NCBI RefSeq assembly: GCF_014201805.1
Contig: NZ_JACHFK010000012.1
Location: 73,697 to 137,696 of the forward strand
Reading direction: 5' to 3'
DNA length: 64,000 bases
Source of the DNA: Deinococcus metalli
GTDB lineage: Bacteria; Deinococcota; Deinococci; Deinococcales; Deinococcaceae
Shown here in pieces: positions 22,790-34,764 of the stretch (the first letter of the stretch is position 1; each line of letters starts with the position of its first letter). The translations under genes were made by a program, and so were the position numbers. Under the pieces are notes generated by a model, which ran no database searches, was not told the DNA's origin, and saw only the letters and a program-made list of their open reading frames with translations.

Positions 22790-24025
22790 ATGACCGAGCC
22801 TGCCCCCCGGACCGCCCCGCCGCTCCTCTTCCTGCTGACCACCGCGTTCCTGTTCTCCATCGGGATGACGCTGGTGTTTCCCGTGCTGCCCTTCATCGTG
22901 ATGCAGTACGTGCCGGACGTGCCCCGTCAGGCGGGCGTGATCGGCGCACTCACCGCCGTGTTCGCGCTGCTGTCGTTCTTCTCCGCACCCGTCATGGGCG
23001 CGCTCAGCGACGCCTACGGGCGCCGGCCAGTGCTGCTCGTCAGCCTGCTCGGCTCGGCGGTGGGCTACGTGCTGTTCGGCATCGGTGGCAGCCTGTGGAT
23101 CCTGTTCCTGGGCCGCGCCATTGACGGCCTGACCGCGGGCGGCATGAGCGCCCTGTTCGGGTACATCGCCGACCACACCAGCCGGGAGGAACGCGGGAAG
23201 GTCTTCGGCCAGATCGGCGCGACCGTCGGCGCGGGCTTCATCATCGGCCCGGCCATCGGCGGCCTGCTGTCGCACCTCAGCCTGAGCGCCCCCATGTACG
23301 CCGCCGCCGCGGTGTGCGTGCTGAACACCGTGTGGGGCGCGCTCGCCATGCGCGAGACCCGCCCGGCCCGCAGTGAGCGCACGCCCTTTACCGCCGCGCA
23401 CCTGAACCCGCTGCTACAGCTCCGCGGCGTCCTGGCATACCCCGTGATCCGCCGCCTCGTGACCGTCAGCGTGCTGTTCATCGTGCCCTTCTCCATCATG
23501 GGTGTCAGTAACGCGCTGCTCGCCCGCGACGTGCTCGGCTGGGGTCCGGGGCAGGTCAGCACGCTGTTCATCGTGGTGGGCGTGGCGGACATCATCGCGC
23601 AGGGCTTCTTGCTGCCGCACCTGATCCGGTGGCTGGGCGAACGCGGCGTCGCGCAGCTGGGCCTGGGCCTGGGCGCCACGGGGCTGGTGTGCCTCGCGCT
23701 GCTGCCCGTGCTGGCCGCCGCGCCGCTGGCGTACGTCGGCGTGCTGCTGTTCGCCACGGGCGAGGGCATCTTCAACGCCGCGCTGGGCACGCTGCTCTCC
23801 ATCTCCGCGCCGGACGACGCGCAGGGCCGCGTGCAGGGCGGCTCGCAGGCGTTCGGGTCGCTGTCGCAGATCGCCGGGCCGCTGGCGGGCGGCGCGCTGT
23901 ACTCCCGCTTGGGCCCCGGCGCCACGTACGCCGCCGGCGCCGCGATGGTGCTGGTCGCCCTGGCCGTACTGACGGGCAGCCGCACGCCCGCCACGCCGCA
24001 CCACGAGGTCGAGGCCGCGGGCTGA
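22790..24025 (+). CDS. Major facilitator superfamily transporter, TetA-like
   Basis: A 411 aa inner-membrane transporter with about 12 predicted helices. The loop 2-3 motif A is [14 protein letters not shown] and the helix 5 motif C region is [18 protein letters not shown], which places it with drug:H+ antiporters of the TetA type. It lies between two AraC-type paralogues and has its own leaderless promoter preceded by a copy of the putative regulator site, so induction by a small molecule sensed by the AraC protein is plausible. The substrate is unknown. Confidence 0.85.
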   Translation: MTEPAPRTAPPLLFLLTTAFLFSIGMTLVFPVLPFIVMQYVPDVPRQAGVIGALTAVFALLSFFSAPVMGALSDAYGRRPVLLVSLLGSAVGYVLFGIGGSLWILFLGRAIDGLTAGGMSALFGYIADHTSREERGKVFGQIGATVGAGFIIGPAIGGLLSHLSLSAPMYAAAAVCVLNTVWGALAMRETRPARSERTPFTAAHLNPLLQLRGVLAYPVIRRLVTVSVLFIVPFSIMGVSNALLARDVLGWGPGQVSTLFIVVGVADIIAQGFLLPHLIRWLGERGVAQLGLGLGATGLVCLALLPVLAAAPLAYVGVLLFATGEGIFNAALGTLLSISAPDDAQGRVQGGSQAFGSLSQIAGPLAGGALYSRLGPGATYAAGAAMVLVALAVLTGSRTPATPHHEVEAAG

Positions 24026-24131
24026 CCGGACGACGAAGCGGGCCGGACCTCACCGTCCGGCGCGTCGCCGCGCTCCCCTCCCCGGCCGGATGGCGGATGT
24101 GCGGCGGGTCACCCGGATGCCACAGTGACGC

Positions 24132-25016
24132 ATGGCGTACCGCGAATTCCCCCCGGATGCCCGGCTGCGCGGGCTGGTGCGCACGTACTGGCAGGTCGAG
24201 GACTACCACGACGTGGACCAGCAGGAACACCTGTTCATGCCGGAACGCACGGTGCGGGTCACGTTCTACGCCGGAGCGTCCTTCCAGACCTTCGAGCGCG
24301 GCGCCACGCCGCAGCGTATGCCGGACGCCACGCTGTACGGCCTGAGCCTCGCGCCGCAGCGGGTGGTGTCGGTGGGGCTCACGCGGGCGCTGGGCGCGGA
24401 ACTGTACCCGTGGGGCGCGCGGCAGCTGCTGGACTGGGACGCCGGCGAGCGCGAGATCGACCTCAGCGTCCGTTTCCCGCAGGTCAGTGCAGAGATCTGC
24501 GCGCTGCTCGCCCTGAACGACTGGACCGGAGCGCGCGAGCGGCTGGACGCGTGGCTGCTGTCGCGGTGGACGTTGGGCGCCCGGGAGCCGGGCAAGGCCG
24601 TGCACGCGGCGGCGCAGCTGTACCTCAGCCTGGGCACCGCCAGGATCGGTACGCTGGCCGACGAGCTGAACGTCAGCCCCCGGCAGCTCGAGCGGCAGTT
24701 CGTGCAGCAGGTGGGCGTGAACGCCAAGACGCTGGCCCGCCTGATCCGCTTCGAGGAAGTCCACAACCGCCTGTGGGGCCACCCGGATCAGCTCCTCACG
24801 GACCTCGCCTACGACCTGGGCTTCGCCGACCAGGCCCACCTGACGCGGGAATTTCGCGCGCTGAGCAGCATGACGCCGGGCGCCTTCGCCCGCATGACGG
24901 CCCGGCGCCGCGGCGAACGTGGCCCCGAGGCCGAGTGGACCATTCCCGACCCGACCGGCACGTTCTCGGACCTCATGGACCTGGGCGGCCCCGCCTCGAC
25001 CCGTCTCACCGGGTGA
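24132..25016 (+). CDS. AraC family transcriptional regulator, paralogue 2
   Basis: A 294 aa paralogue of the regulator at 21865: same N-terminal pattern (QEHLFMPERTVRVTFYAG against [18 protein letters not shown]) and a near-identical C-terminal reader ([65 protein letters not shown]). It probably arose by local duplication around the transporter. CACAGT lies 5 nt before the ATG, as in its paralogue. No copy of the 16 bp site is visible upstream, so its targets may differ. Confidence 0.85.
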   Translation: MAYREFPPDARLRGLVRTYWQVEDYHDVDQQEHLFMPERTVRVTFYAGASFQTFERGATPQRMPDATLYGLSLAPQRVVSVGLTRALGAELYPWGARQLLDWDAGEREIDLSVRFPQVSAEICALLALNDWTGARERLDAWLLSRWTLGAREPGKAVHAAAQLYLSLGTARIGTLADELNVSPRQLERQFVQQVGVNAKTLARLIRFEEVHNRLWGHPDQLLTDLAYDLGFADQAHLTREFRALSSMTPGAFARMTARRRGERGPEAEWTIPDPTGTFSDLMDLGGPASTRLTG

Positions 25017-25079
25017 CGGCGCGGCCTCACCGTGCCGCCCACGCAGTCGGCCGCCCCGGGCTTTGACACAATGCCGGTC

Positions 25080-26078
<999 letters not shown>

Positions 26079-26129
26079 AGCGGCCCGGCGCTCACCGCGC
26101 CGTCAGTGGGGCATGAAATACTCCGCCGT

Positions 26130-27527
<1,398 letters not shown>

Positions 27528-27548
27528 CCGGGCCAGCACACAGCAGTG

Positions 27549-27576
27549 AGGGGAGAGGCCGTGACGCCTCTCCCCT
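27549..27576. terminator. Bidirectional hairpin between vanW-type gene and parB
   Basis: AGGGGAGAGGC and GCCTCTCCCCT form a perfect 11 bp stem with a 6 nt loop between convergent genes. No long T-run. Confidence 0.6.
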
Positions 27577-27593
27577 GCCCTATGGGGACGGCG

Positions 27594-28413
27594 CTACTCC
27601 GCGCTGTAACCGAGCAGTTCGAGAATCCGGTCGAGTTCCTCACGGCTGGCATAATTCAGCTCCACGCGCCCCTTATCGGCCCCGATGATTTTCACGCGGG
27701 TGCCGGTGCGGCGGCTGAGGTCAAGCTCCACCTGCCGGTAGGCGCGGGGCGGGTTGACCTTCACGGGCTGGGGCGTCCGCGCCTCGCGCTTCAGGCCCTC
27801 GGACTCGCGGACGTTCAGGCTCCGGGCACGGATCTGCTCCAGGGCCCACAGCCGGTCTCCCTCCGGCTGCGCCAGGATCGCGCGCGCGTGGCCGGCGCTG
27901 ATCTCCCCGGCTTCGAGCGCACCGAGGGCCGGGGCCGGCAGGCTGAGCAGGCGTAGCGCGTTGGCGACGGTGCTGCGGCCCTTGCCGACCGCCTGCGCCA
28001 CGCCCTCCTGGTTCAGGCCGTGGTCCAGCAGCGCCTGGTACGCGCGCGCTTCTTCCAGCGGCCCCAGGTCCTCACGCTGGAGGTTCTCAACGATTGCAAT
28101 TTCCAGCGCGTCCCGATCTGCCAGGTCGCGGATGATGACCGGCAGCTCGGTGAGTCCAGCGAGCTGGCTGGCGCGCCAGCGGCGCTCGCCGGCCACGATC
28201 TCGAAGGCGTCGCCGCGCGGCCGCACGAGCAGCGGTTGCAGCACCCCCTTCTCGCGGATGCTCTGGGCGAGTTCGGCGAGCGCGCCGGACTCGAACACCT
28301 GACGGGGCTGGTACGCCGCCTGCACGATCCGGTCGATCTTCAGAGTCTGCACCTGGGGACCGGTCGCCTCGGCCGCCGGGCGCGCCAGCAGCGCGTCCAG
28401 GCCGCGCCCGAGA

Positions 28414-28430
<17 letters not shown>
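27594..28430 (-). CDS. parB: Chromosome partitioning protein ParB
   Basis: A 278 aa CTP-dependent DNA clamp that loads at parS and works with ParA to separate origins. The CTP-binding/arginine patch GERRWRA is at residues 81-87, followed by [17 protein letters not shown] and the helix-turn-helix [26 protein letters not shown]. The C-terminal dimerisation part ends in [17 protein letters not shown]. The start is a GTG at 28430 ([15 protein letters not shown]), overlapping the end of parA by 17 bp. The longer frame upstream lies inside parA. Confidence 0.95.
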
Positions 28431-29163
<733 letters not shown>

Positions 29164-29173
29164 GGAGTCACCG

Positions 29174-29911
29174 TCACTTCGCCCTCCAGAATAGCGGCTG
29201 CTGGGTCGGCACACCCTCGCGTCTGGGGTAGCGCGCCGGGGTGGCTCGCACCTTGCGCACCACCACCAGCGTCCGGGCGTCGCCCAGCACCGGCAGCAGG
29301 AACGGCGTCGCCTCCTCCACCTCGCCCCCGACCTCGGCCGCCGCGTTCGCCCCCGCGTCGAGTTCCTCCTCGGTAATGGCGCCCTTCTGCGCGACGAGCA
29401 GCCCGCCCTCGGCCAGCAGCGGCAACGCGAGTTCCATCAGGATCGGGAGGGCGGCCACCGCACGCACCACCACCCGGTCGTAGCGCTGCCGGTGCTCAGG
29501 ACTGCGGCCCAGCGTCTCCGCGCGGCCCACCATCGGGTGGACGGTGTCGAGGCCCAGCGCCTGCGCCGTTGCGCGCACGAAGTCCACCTTCTTGCGGATC
29601 GAGTCGAGCGGCGTGATCCGCAGCTCCGGCCGCAGGATCGCCAGCGGCAACGACGGAAAGCCCGCACCGGTGCCGATGTCAACCACCCGCAGGTCACCAT
29701 CCAGATGACCGCCGTTCAAGCACGACGCCGAGTCCACGAAGTGCTTCAGGACGATGTCCTCCTCCGTTTTCAGCGCCGTGAGGTTCACGCGCTCGTTGCC
29801 TTCCTGCAACAGATCAAGAAGCCGAGCAAACAGCGCCATCTGATCGTCTGTGGCACCGAGTCGCAGCGCGTTCAGGCCGCGGCGCAGCAGGGCGCTTCCT
29901 TCCGGCGTCAC
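29174..29911 (-). CDS. rsmG: 16S rRNA (guanine-527-N7)-methyltransferase
   Basis: A 245 aa SAM-dependent enzyme that methylates G527 of 16S rRNA, the change lost in some streptomycin-resistant strains. It has the SAM motif [17 protein letters not shown] near residues 76-92 and the family segment [19 protein letters not shown]. The GTG start at 29911 overlaps the stop of the upstream LAGLIDADG-like gene as GTGA. It belongs to the [16 protein letters not shown] order found near the origin in many bacteria. Confidence 0.95.
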   Translation of the reverse strand: MTPEGSALLRRGLNALRLGATDDQMALFARLLDLLQEGNERVNLTALKTEEDIVLKHFVDSASCLNGGHLDGDLRVVDIGTGAGFPSLPLAILRPELRITPLDSIRKKVDFVRATAQALGLDTVHPMVGRAETLGRSPEHRQRYDRVVVRAVAALPILMELALPLLAEGGLLVAQKGAITEEELDAGANAAAEVGGEVEEATPFLLPVLGDARTLVVVRKVRATPARYPRREGVPTQQPLFWRAK

Positions 29912-30228
29912 AGGTGGTACCGCGCCTTCATGTCGCTATAGCGCTCGTAGGCGTGGGTGTCAATCTCGGCCAGCGGCAGGGCGTCCAGCAGTGGCACCAC
30001 CGTGTCGCGCAGCAGCGGGCCGCGCACCATCCACTGGTAGTACGACCGGCCACCGTGCTGATACGGCCCGTACAGTTTCGAGCCCGGCACCAGATCGACG
30101 AGTCGGTGGAACAGCGCTTCATGCCGCGTGTGCATCCGCACCGTGATCTGCGGCTGCTTGCCGTCGCCGCCGAAATGGCCCTCACCGATCAGGATGCCCA
30201 CCAGCAGGCCCGTCTCGAATGCCTCCAT
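29908..30228 (-). CDS. Small LAGLIDADG-type endonuclease-like protein
   Basis: A 106 aa protein. Residues 1-20 include [14 protein letters not shown], a LAGLIDADG-like helix (compare LAGLIDGEGxF) with the acidic residue kept as E. Next come [17 protein letters not shown] and [18 protein letters not shown], the strand and helix pattern of one half of a homing-endonuclease fold. Only one motif is present, so it would act as a dimer or serve only to bind DNA. The ATG at 30228 has GGAGGG in front; the longer frame upstream crosses the parS-like repeats. It sits between mnmG and rsmG, coupled to rsmG, with no intein or intron visible. Confidence 0.6.
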   Translation of the reverse strand: MEAFETGLLVGILIGEGHFGGDGKQPQITVRMHTRHEALFHRLVDLVPGSKLYGPYQHGGRSYYQWMVRGPLLRDTVVPLLDALPLAEIDTHAYERYSDMKARYHL

Positions 30229-30237
30229 ACTCCCTCC

Positions 30238-30266
30238 TGTTTCACCGTCAAGTTTCCCGTGAAACA
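30238..30266. promoter_or_regulatory. parS-like site, repeat 1
   Basis: The 29 bp unit begins TGTTTCAC and ends in GTGAAACA. The last 16 bp, AGTTTCCCGTGAAACA, match the parS consensus TGTTTCACGTGAAACA at 14 positions. It lies in the same operon as parA and parB. Confidence 0.75.
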
Positions 30267-30291
30267 TGCGGAGCGTCAAGACGCGAGCTGT

Positions 30292-30320
30292 TGTTTCACC
30301 GTCACGTTTCCCGTGAAACA
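30292..30320. promoter_or_regulatory. parS-like site, repeat 2 (overlaps mnmG 3' end)
   Basis: The same 29 bp unit with a single difference from repeat 1. Its 16 bp core CGTTTCCCGTGAAACA (30305-30320) encodes part of the MnmG C-terminus (HGVSRET). parS sites inside or beside mnmG/parAB are common in bacteria. Confidence 0.75.
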
Positions 30321-32107
30321 CCGTGACGCTTCAGGTGCACCAGCAGCGCACTGATGTCGGCGTGACGCACGCCGGACAGCCGCGACGCCTGCGCCAGCGT
30401 GGCAGGGGCATGACGAGTCAGCTTCTCGCGCCCCTCGTTGGACAACCCCTCGACGGCGGCGTAGGCCACGTCCGCGAGCGACAGCTGCTGTGCGCGCTGT
30501 TCCGCCGCGACCTGCCCCTCGGCACGCTGGATGTAGCCCTCGTACTTGACGCGGATCTGCACGGCATCGCGCTCGGTTCCGCTGAGGGATGGCAGGGTGG
30601 CGCCCATCGCCTCAACATCATCCAGGCCGAACTCGGGACGGCGCAGCCATGCGTCGGCGGTTTGCCCGTTCAGACGCTGCGACCTGAGGGCACTGATCGC
30701 GGCCCCGACGCGCCCGTACTTCTCCTCGACGCGGCTGAGTTCGTGCCGGTCGATCAGCCCCAGGGCGTGGCCTGCCGCCGCCAGCCGCTCGTCCGCGTTA
30801 TCCTGGCGGCACAGCAGGCGGTGTTCCACACGGCTCGTCATCATGCGGTAAGGCTCGTCGCTGCCCTTGAACACCAGATCGTCCAGCATCACGCCCAGGT
30901 AGCCGCTCTCACGCTCAAAGGCGTGCGGTGCCAGACCGAGCGCGCGGCGAGCCGCAGACAGCCCGGCCACCAGGCCCTGGGCCGCCGCCTCCTCGTAGCC
31001 GCTGGTGCCGTTGAGCTGGCCGGCCGTGAACACGCCGGGCAGGAAGCGGGACTCGAGCTGGAGCGTCAACTCGGTCGAGTCCACCACGTCGTATTCCACG
31101 GCATATGCGTAGCGCTGGATCACGGCCGACTCGAAGCCCGGCAGCGTCCGGACGAGCACGTCCTGCAGGTTCGGGGGCAGTGAAGAGCTGAATCCCTGGA
31201 GGTAGACCTCGCTGGTCTGCACTCCATCGGGTTCCACGAACAGCAAGTGCCGATCGTGATGGGCGAAGCGCACGACCTTGTCCTCGATGCTCGGGCAGTA
31301 GCGCGGGCCACGGCCATCGATGTCACCGGCGTACATGGGCGACTCGTGCAGGTTCTCCTGGATCAGCGCATGCGTCCGAGCGGTCGTATGTGTCTGCCAT
31401 GTGGGGGACTCGGTCGCACGTGGCGACGGAGATCCGGTAAATCCGCTGGGCCGCGGGTCGGCCGGGATTTCCAGCAGGGACGCGAAGTCGACCGAATCGG
31501 CGCGCACCCGGGGCGGCGTGCCAGTCTTGTACCGCTTCAGGATATGGCCGCCGGCCGCCAGGGGCGACGAGAGGAACCGCGACGGCGGCTCGCCCTGCCG
31601 CCCCTCGGGCCGGGAGTGGCGGCCATACCACGTCACGCCGCGCATGAATGTCCCGGCGGCGACCACCACGCTGCGCGCGTGGAAGCGCCGGCCGTCGGAC
31701 GTCACGACGAACCACCCGCCGCGGTCGTCCGGTTCCAGATCGGCCGCCTCGCCGCGCAGCACGTCCAGCGCCGGGTGCCCCAGGATCACGTCCTGCGCGT
31801 GTTCCGCGTAGGCGTCGCGCTCGTTCTGCACGCGCAGTGACTGCACCGCCGGACCCTTACTGGCGTTCAGCATTCGGGTGTGGATGGCCGTGGCGTCCGC
31901 CAATCGGCCCATCAGGCCGCCCAGGGCCTGGATCTCGAAGACGAGCTGACTCTTGCCCGGCCCGCCGACCGCCGGGTTACACGGCATGCGGCCGATGGTG
32001 GCCGGATTGCCGATCAGCAGGGCCGTGCGGCACAGCTTGGCGGCCGTCCATGCCGCCTCCAGGCCCGCGTGCCCGCCACCAATTACCAGGACGTCCCAGT
32101 CGCTCAT
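30302..32107 (-). CDS. mnmG: tRNA uridine-5-carboxymethylaminomethyl modification enzyme MnmG (GidA)
   Basis: A 601 aa FAD enzyme that with MnmE modifies the wobble uridine of several tRNAs. FAD binding is at [15 protein letters not shown] (residues 6-20). Signature blocks are [47 protein letters not shown] and [16 protein letters not shown]. The ATG at 32107 matches the family start; the frame is open 34 codons further up but without homology. A TACACT box lies 11 nt before the ATG. mnmE is not in the window. Confidence 0.95.
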   Translation of the reverse strand: MSDWDVLVIGGGHAGLEAAWTAAKLCRTALLIGNPATIGRMPCNPAVGGPGKSQLVFEIQALGGLMGRLADATAIHTRMLNASKGPAVQSLRVQNERDAYAEHAQDVILGHPALDVLRGEAADLEPDDRGGWFVVTSDGRRFHARSVVVAAGTFMRGVTWYGRHSRPEGRQGEPPSRFLSSPLAAGGHILKRYKTGTPPRVRADSVDFASLLEIPADPRPSGFTGSPSPRATESPTWQTHTTARTHALIQENLHESPMYAGDIDGRGPRYCPSIEDKVVRFAHHDRHLLFVEPDGVQTSEVYLQGFSSSLPPNLQDVLVRTLPGFESAVIQRYAYAVEYDVVDSTELTLQLESRFLPGVFTAGQLNGTSGYEEAAAQGLVAGLSAARRALGLAPHAFERESGYLGVMLDDLVFKGSDEPYRMMTSRVEHRLLCRQDNADERLAAAGHALGLIDRHELSRVEEKYGRVGAAISALRSQRLNGQTADAWLRRPEFGLDDVEAMGATLPSLSGTERDAVQIRVKYEGYIQRAEGQVAAEQRAQQLSLADVAYAAVEGLSNEGREKLTRHAPATLAQASRLSGVRHADISALLVHLKRHGVSRET

Positions 32108-32253
32108 CTCAACCGGGCAGTGTAGGGCCTCTGGACATCGGAAAGGGTGACCTGCGCCGCTGCTGAACGGAGTGCAGCGCCAGGCTAGGCTGCCCACGCC
32201 CATGTCCACAGATGGCGGACGGCCACCGTACCCATGCGCTCATGCCCCTGCGG

Positions 32254-32280
32254 CTAGAATGCCAAACAAGTGTTTTCTAG
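32254..32280. promoter_or_regulatory. Nested inverted repeat upstream of the 2-oxo acid dehydrogenase operon
   Basis: Outer arms CTAGA/TCTAG enclose inner arms AAACA-AG-TGTTT, and the left edge includes a possible TAGAAT -10 box. It lies 52 bp before the E1alpha start in an otherwise GC-rich region and could be an operator. No regulator gene is adjacent. Confidence 0.35.
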
Positions 32281-32331
32281 ACAGATTGGTTCCGGCGGCC
32301 GCGCCGCCGTGCCTGGAGGAGGCTCCTGCCC

Positions 32332-33441
32332 GTGATCGATCCCCATACCCCTGATCCCATCCAGTACGTCGGTGAGGACGGGACGCCCGTTTTGGCCCTA
32401 CCAGAGCGGTTTACACCCGCGCTGCTGCGGGAACTGCACCGCGACATGCTGCGCGCCCGCGAGTTCGACCGCAAACTCATCACGCTGCTGCGCCAGGGCC
32501 GCACCACCTTCTATGCCCAGTCGAGCGGCATGGAGGCCACGCAGGTGGGGCTGGCGCGCTCGCTGCGGGCCGGGCACGACTGGGTGTGGCCGTACTACCG
32601 CGACCACACCCTCGCGCTGTCGATGGGCGTGCCGATGTACGAACTCATCAGCCAGTGCCTGGGCACGAACTCCGATCCCTGCCGCGGCCGCCAGATGCCG
32701 CACCACTTCGCGTCGGCGGCACTGAAATTCGTGTCGATCAGTTCCAGCATCGCGTCGCAGGTGCCGCCTGCGGCCGGGAGCGCCATGGCGCAGAAGTACC
32801 TCGGCACCGACGAGATCACGGTGTGCACCTTCGGGGACGGCGCCACCAGCGAGGGCGACTGGCACGCCGGCATGAACATGGCGGGCGCGAACCAGGCCCC
32901 GTGCCTGTTCGTGTGCGAGAACAACCAGTGGGCGATCAGCACCGGCGTGCGCCAGCAGACGGCCAGCGCCACCATCCACATCAAGGCGCAGGCCTACGGC
33001 ATGCCCGGGTACTACGTGGACGGCAACGACATCGTGGCCGTGATGGAGGTCTGCGCGCACGCCGCCGAGCGCGTGCGCCGGGGAGACGGGCCGGCGCTGG
33101 TCGAGTGCCTCACGTACCGCGTGGGCTCGCACAGCAACGCGGACGCCGACGCGGAAAAGCAGTACCGCACCCGCGAAGAGGTGGGCGTGTGGCTGGCACG
33201 CGATCCGATCCTGCGGCTCGAGAAGCTGCTGGAGCACCTGGGCGAGCCCGTGAGCCCCGAGGAGCGCGCCGCCCTGATCGCACAGACGCACCGGGAGGTC
33301 GATCAGGACGTGCTGCGCGCCGAGGCGACCGGCCAGCCAGACTGGCGGATCATCTTCGAGGACGTGTATGCGGACCTGCCGTCGCACCTGCGCGACCAGG
33401 CGGCGGCGCTGCGGGCCGAGCAGGAGGGAGCGCGCGCATGA
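32332..33441 (+). CDS. 2-oxo acid dehydrogenase E1 component, alpha subunit (branched-chain type)
   Basis: A 369 aa subunit that binds thiamine diphosphate and decarboxylates the 2-oxo acid. The cofactor motif is [18 protein letters not shown]...[10 protein letters not shown]. The block [20 protein letters not shown] resembles branched-chain rather than pyruvate E1alpha. GTG start preceded by GGAGGAGG. It overlaps the beta-subunit gene (ATGA) and is first in the operon E1alpha, E1beta, small membrane protein, E2. The E3 gene is not present. Confidence 0.92.
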   Translation: MIDPHTPDPIQYVGEDGTPVLALPERFTPALLRELHRDMLRAREFDRKLITLLRQGRTTFYAQSSGMEATQVGLARSLRAGHDWVWPYYRDHTLALSMGVPMYELISQCLGTNSDPCRGRQMPHHFASAALKFVSISSSIASQVPPAAGSAMAQKYLGTDEITVCTFGDGATSEGDWHAGMNMAGANQAPCLFVCENNQWAISTGVRQQTASATIHIKAQAYGMPGYYVDGNDIVAVMEVCAHAAERVRRGDGPALVECLTYRVGSHSNADADAEKQYRTREEVGVWLARDPILRLEKLLEHLGEPVSPEERAALIAQTHREVDQDVLRAEATGQPDWRIIFEDVYADLPSHLRDQAAALRAEQEGARA

Positions 33442-34457
33442 CGGCCACCCAGGAGAAGGCGACCCCGACCCCGGTGGGTGAGACGCGCACCATCAACCTC
33501 ATCCAGGCGATCACCGAGGCGCTCGCCGAGGAGCTGGACCGCGACCACCGGGTGGTGCTGTTCGGCGAGGACGTCGGGGCGCGCGGCGGCGTGTTCATGG
33601 CGACGGCGGGCCTGCAGGCGCGCTTCGGCCGGGAGCGCGTGTTCGACACCCCGCTCTCCGAGGCGAGCATTGTCGGGGCGGCGGTGGGCATGGCCGCGCG
33701 GGGCCTGCGGCCGGTCGCGGAGATCCAGTTCGCGGACTACATGGGGCCGGGCTTCGACCAGATCATCAGCCAGGCGGCCAAGCTGCGCTACCGCAGCGGC
33801 GGGCAGTTCACGTGCCCGCTGGTGATCCGCACGCCGTCGGGCGGCGGCGTCAAGGGCGGGCACCACCACAGCCAGAGCCCCGAGGCGTACTACACGCACA
33901 CGCCCGGCCTGAAGGTCGTGATGCCCAGCACGCCCTACGACGCCAAGGGGCTGCTGAAGGCGGCGATCCGCGGCGAGGACCCCGTCATCTACTTCGAGCC
34001 CAAGCGCCTGTACCGCGCGTCCAAGGGCGAGGTGCCCACGCACGACTACACGGTGCGGATCGGTGAGGCCGCCGTACGCCGCGAGGGCACCGACCTGAGC
34101 CTGATCGGCTACGGGGGCGTGATGCCGGACGTGGAACGCGCCGCCGAGGCCCTGGGCGCCGAGGGCGTGAGCGCCGAGGTGATCGACCTGCGCTCGCTGG
34201 TGCCGTGGGATCAGGACGCTGTGGTGCGCTCGGTACAGAAGACCGGCCGGGCGGTGCTCGTGAGCGAGGCGCCGCGCATCGGCAACTTCATGGGCGAGGT
34301 CGCCTACGTGATCCAGGAGCGGGCCTTCGACTCGCTGCTGGCGCCGGTGGGACAGGTGGCGGGCTTCGACACGCCGTATCCGTATGTGCAGGACCGCGTG
34401 TACCTGCCCGGCCCGAACCGCATCCTGGCCGCGTGCGTGCGGGCGCTGAACCACTGA
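33438..34457 (+). CDS. 2-oxo acid dehydrogenase E1 component, beta subunit
   Basis: A 339 aa partner of the alpha subunit. It has the transketolase-like pyrimidine domain ([52 protein letters not shown]) and the C-terminal transketolase domain ([35 protein letters not shown]). The start is the ATG overlapping the alpha stop. The longer frame upstream lies inside E1alpha. The final stop overlaps the next ATG. Confidence 0.92.
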   Translation: MTATQEKATPTPVGETRTINLIQAITEALAEELDRDHRVVLFGEDVGARGGVFMATAGLQARFGRERVFDTPLSEASIVGAAVGMAARGLRPVAEIQFADYMGPGFDQIISQAAKLRYRSGGQFTCPLVIRTPSGGGVKGGHHHSQSPEAYYTHTPGLKVVMPSTPYDAKGLLKAAIRGEDPVIYFEPKRLYRASKGEVPTHDYTVRIGEAAVRREGTDLSLIGYGGVMPDVERAAEALGAEGVSAEVIDLRSLVPWDQDAVVRSVQKTGRAVLVSEAPRIGNFMGEVAYVIQERAFDSLLAPVGQVAGFDTPYPYVQDRVYLPGPNRILAACVRALNH

Positions 34458-34738
34458 TGCGCCCGCCGGCCAAGCGCGGGAGCAGGGGAGGGGAGAGGCC
34501 GCCCGTGAAACTCGACGTCTCCCGCGCCGTGCTGGGCCCGGTGGGGCTGGCCATCGGCTTCGCGCTGTACGCGGGGGCGGGGCGGGTGGACGAACCGTGG
34601 CGGAGCGTGCTGGTCGGCGCCATGTTCGCCCTGCTGGGCGGCGCGGCGTTCGCGTACGCGCGCGGGGAACGCTGGATCCAGGGCCTGGGGATCGTGCTGA
34701 TCGCCTACGGCCTGCTGCGCGCCACCGTGCTGCGCTGA
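34457..34738 (+). CDS. Small membrane protein inside the dehydrogenase operon
   Basis: A 93 aa protein with a basic N-terminus ([16 protein letters not shown]) and three hydrophobic segments (AVLGPVGLAIGFALYAGAG, VLVGAMFALLGGAAFAYA, GLGIVLIAYGLLRATVL). The ATG at 34457 overlaps the E1beta stop; a GTG at 34505 behind GGGGAGGGGAGAGG is a reasonable alternative giving 77 aa. No family recognised. Its place between E1beta and E2 is unusual. Confidence 0.6.
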   Translation: MRPPAKRGSRGGERPPVKLDVSRAVLGPVGLAIGFALYAGAGRVDEPWRSVLVGAMFALLGGAAFAYARGERWIQGLGIVLIAYGLLRATVLR

Positions 34739-34764
34739 AACGACTTACCTTGGGGGTCACCGAC

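Noticed and set aside
25071..25079. Earlier ATG for the YpdA-type gene
   Set aside because: It overlaps the CACAAT -10 box, and the Rossmann strand begins naturally after the ATG at 25080.
30238..30320. Two 29 bp repeats as a CRISPR array
   Set aside because: Only two copies with a single 25 bp interval, no cas genes, and a parS-like core beside parAB.
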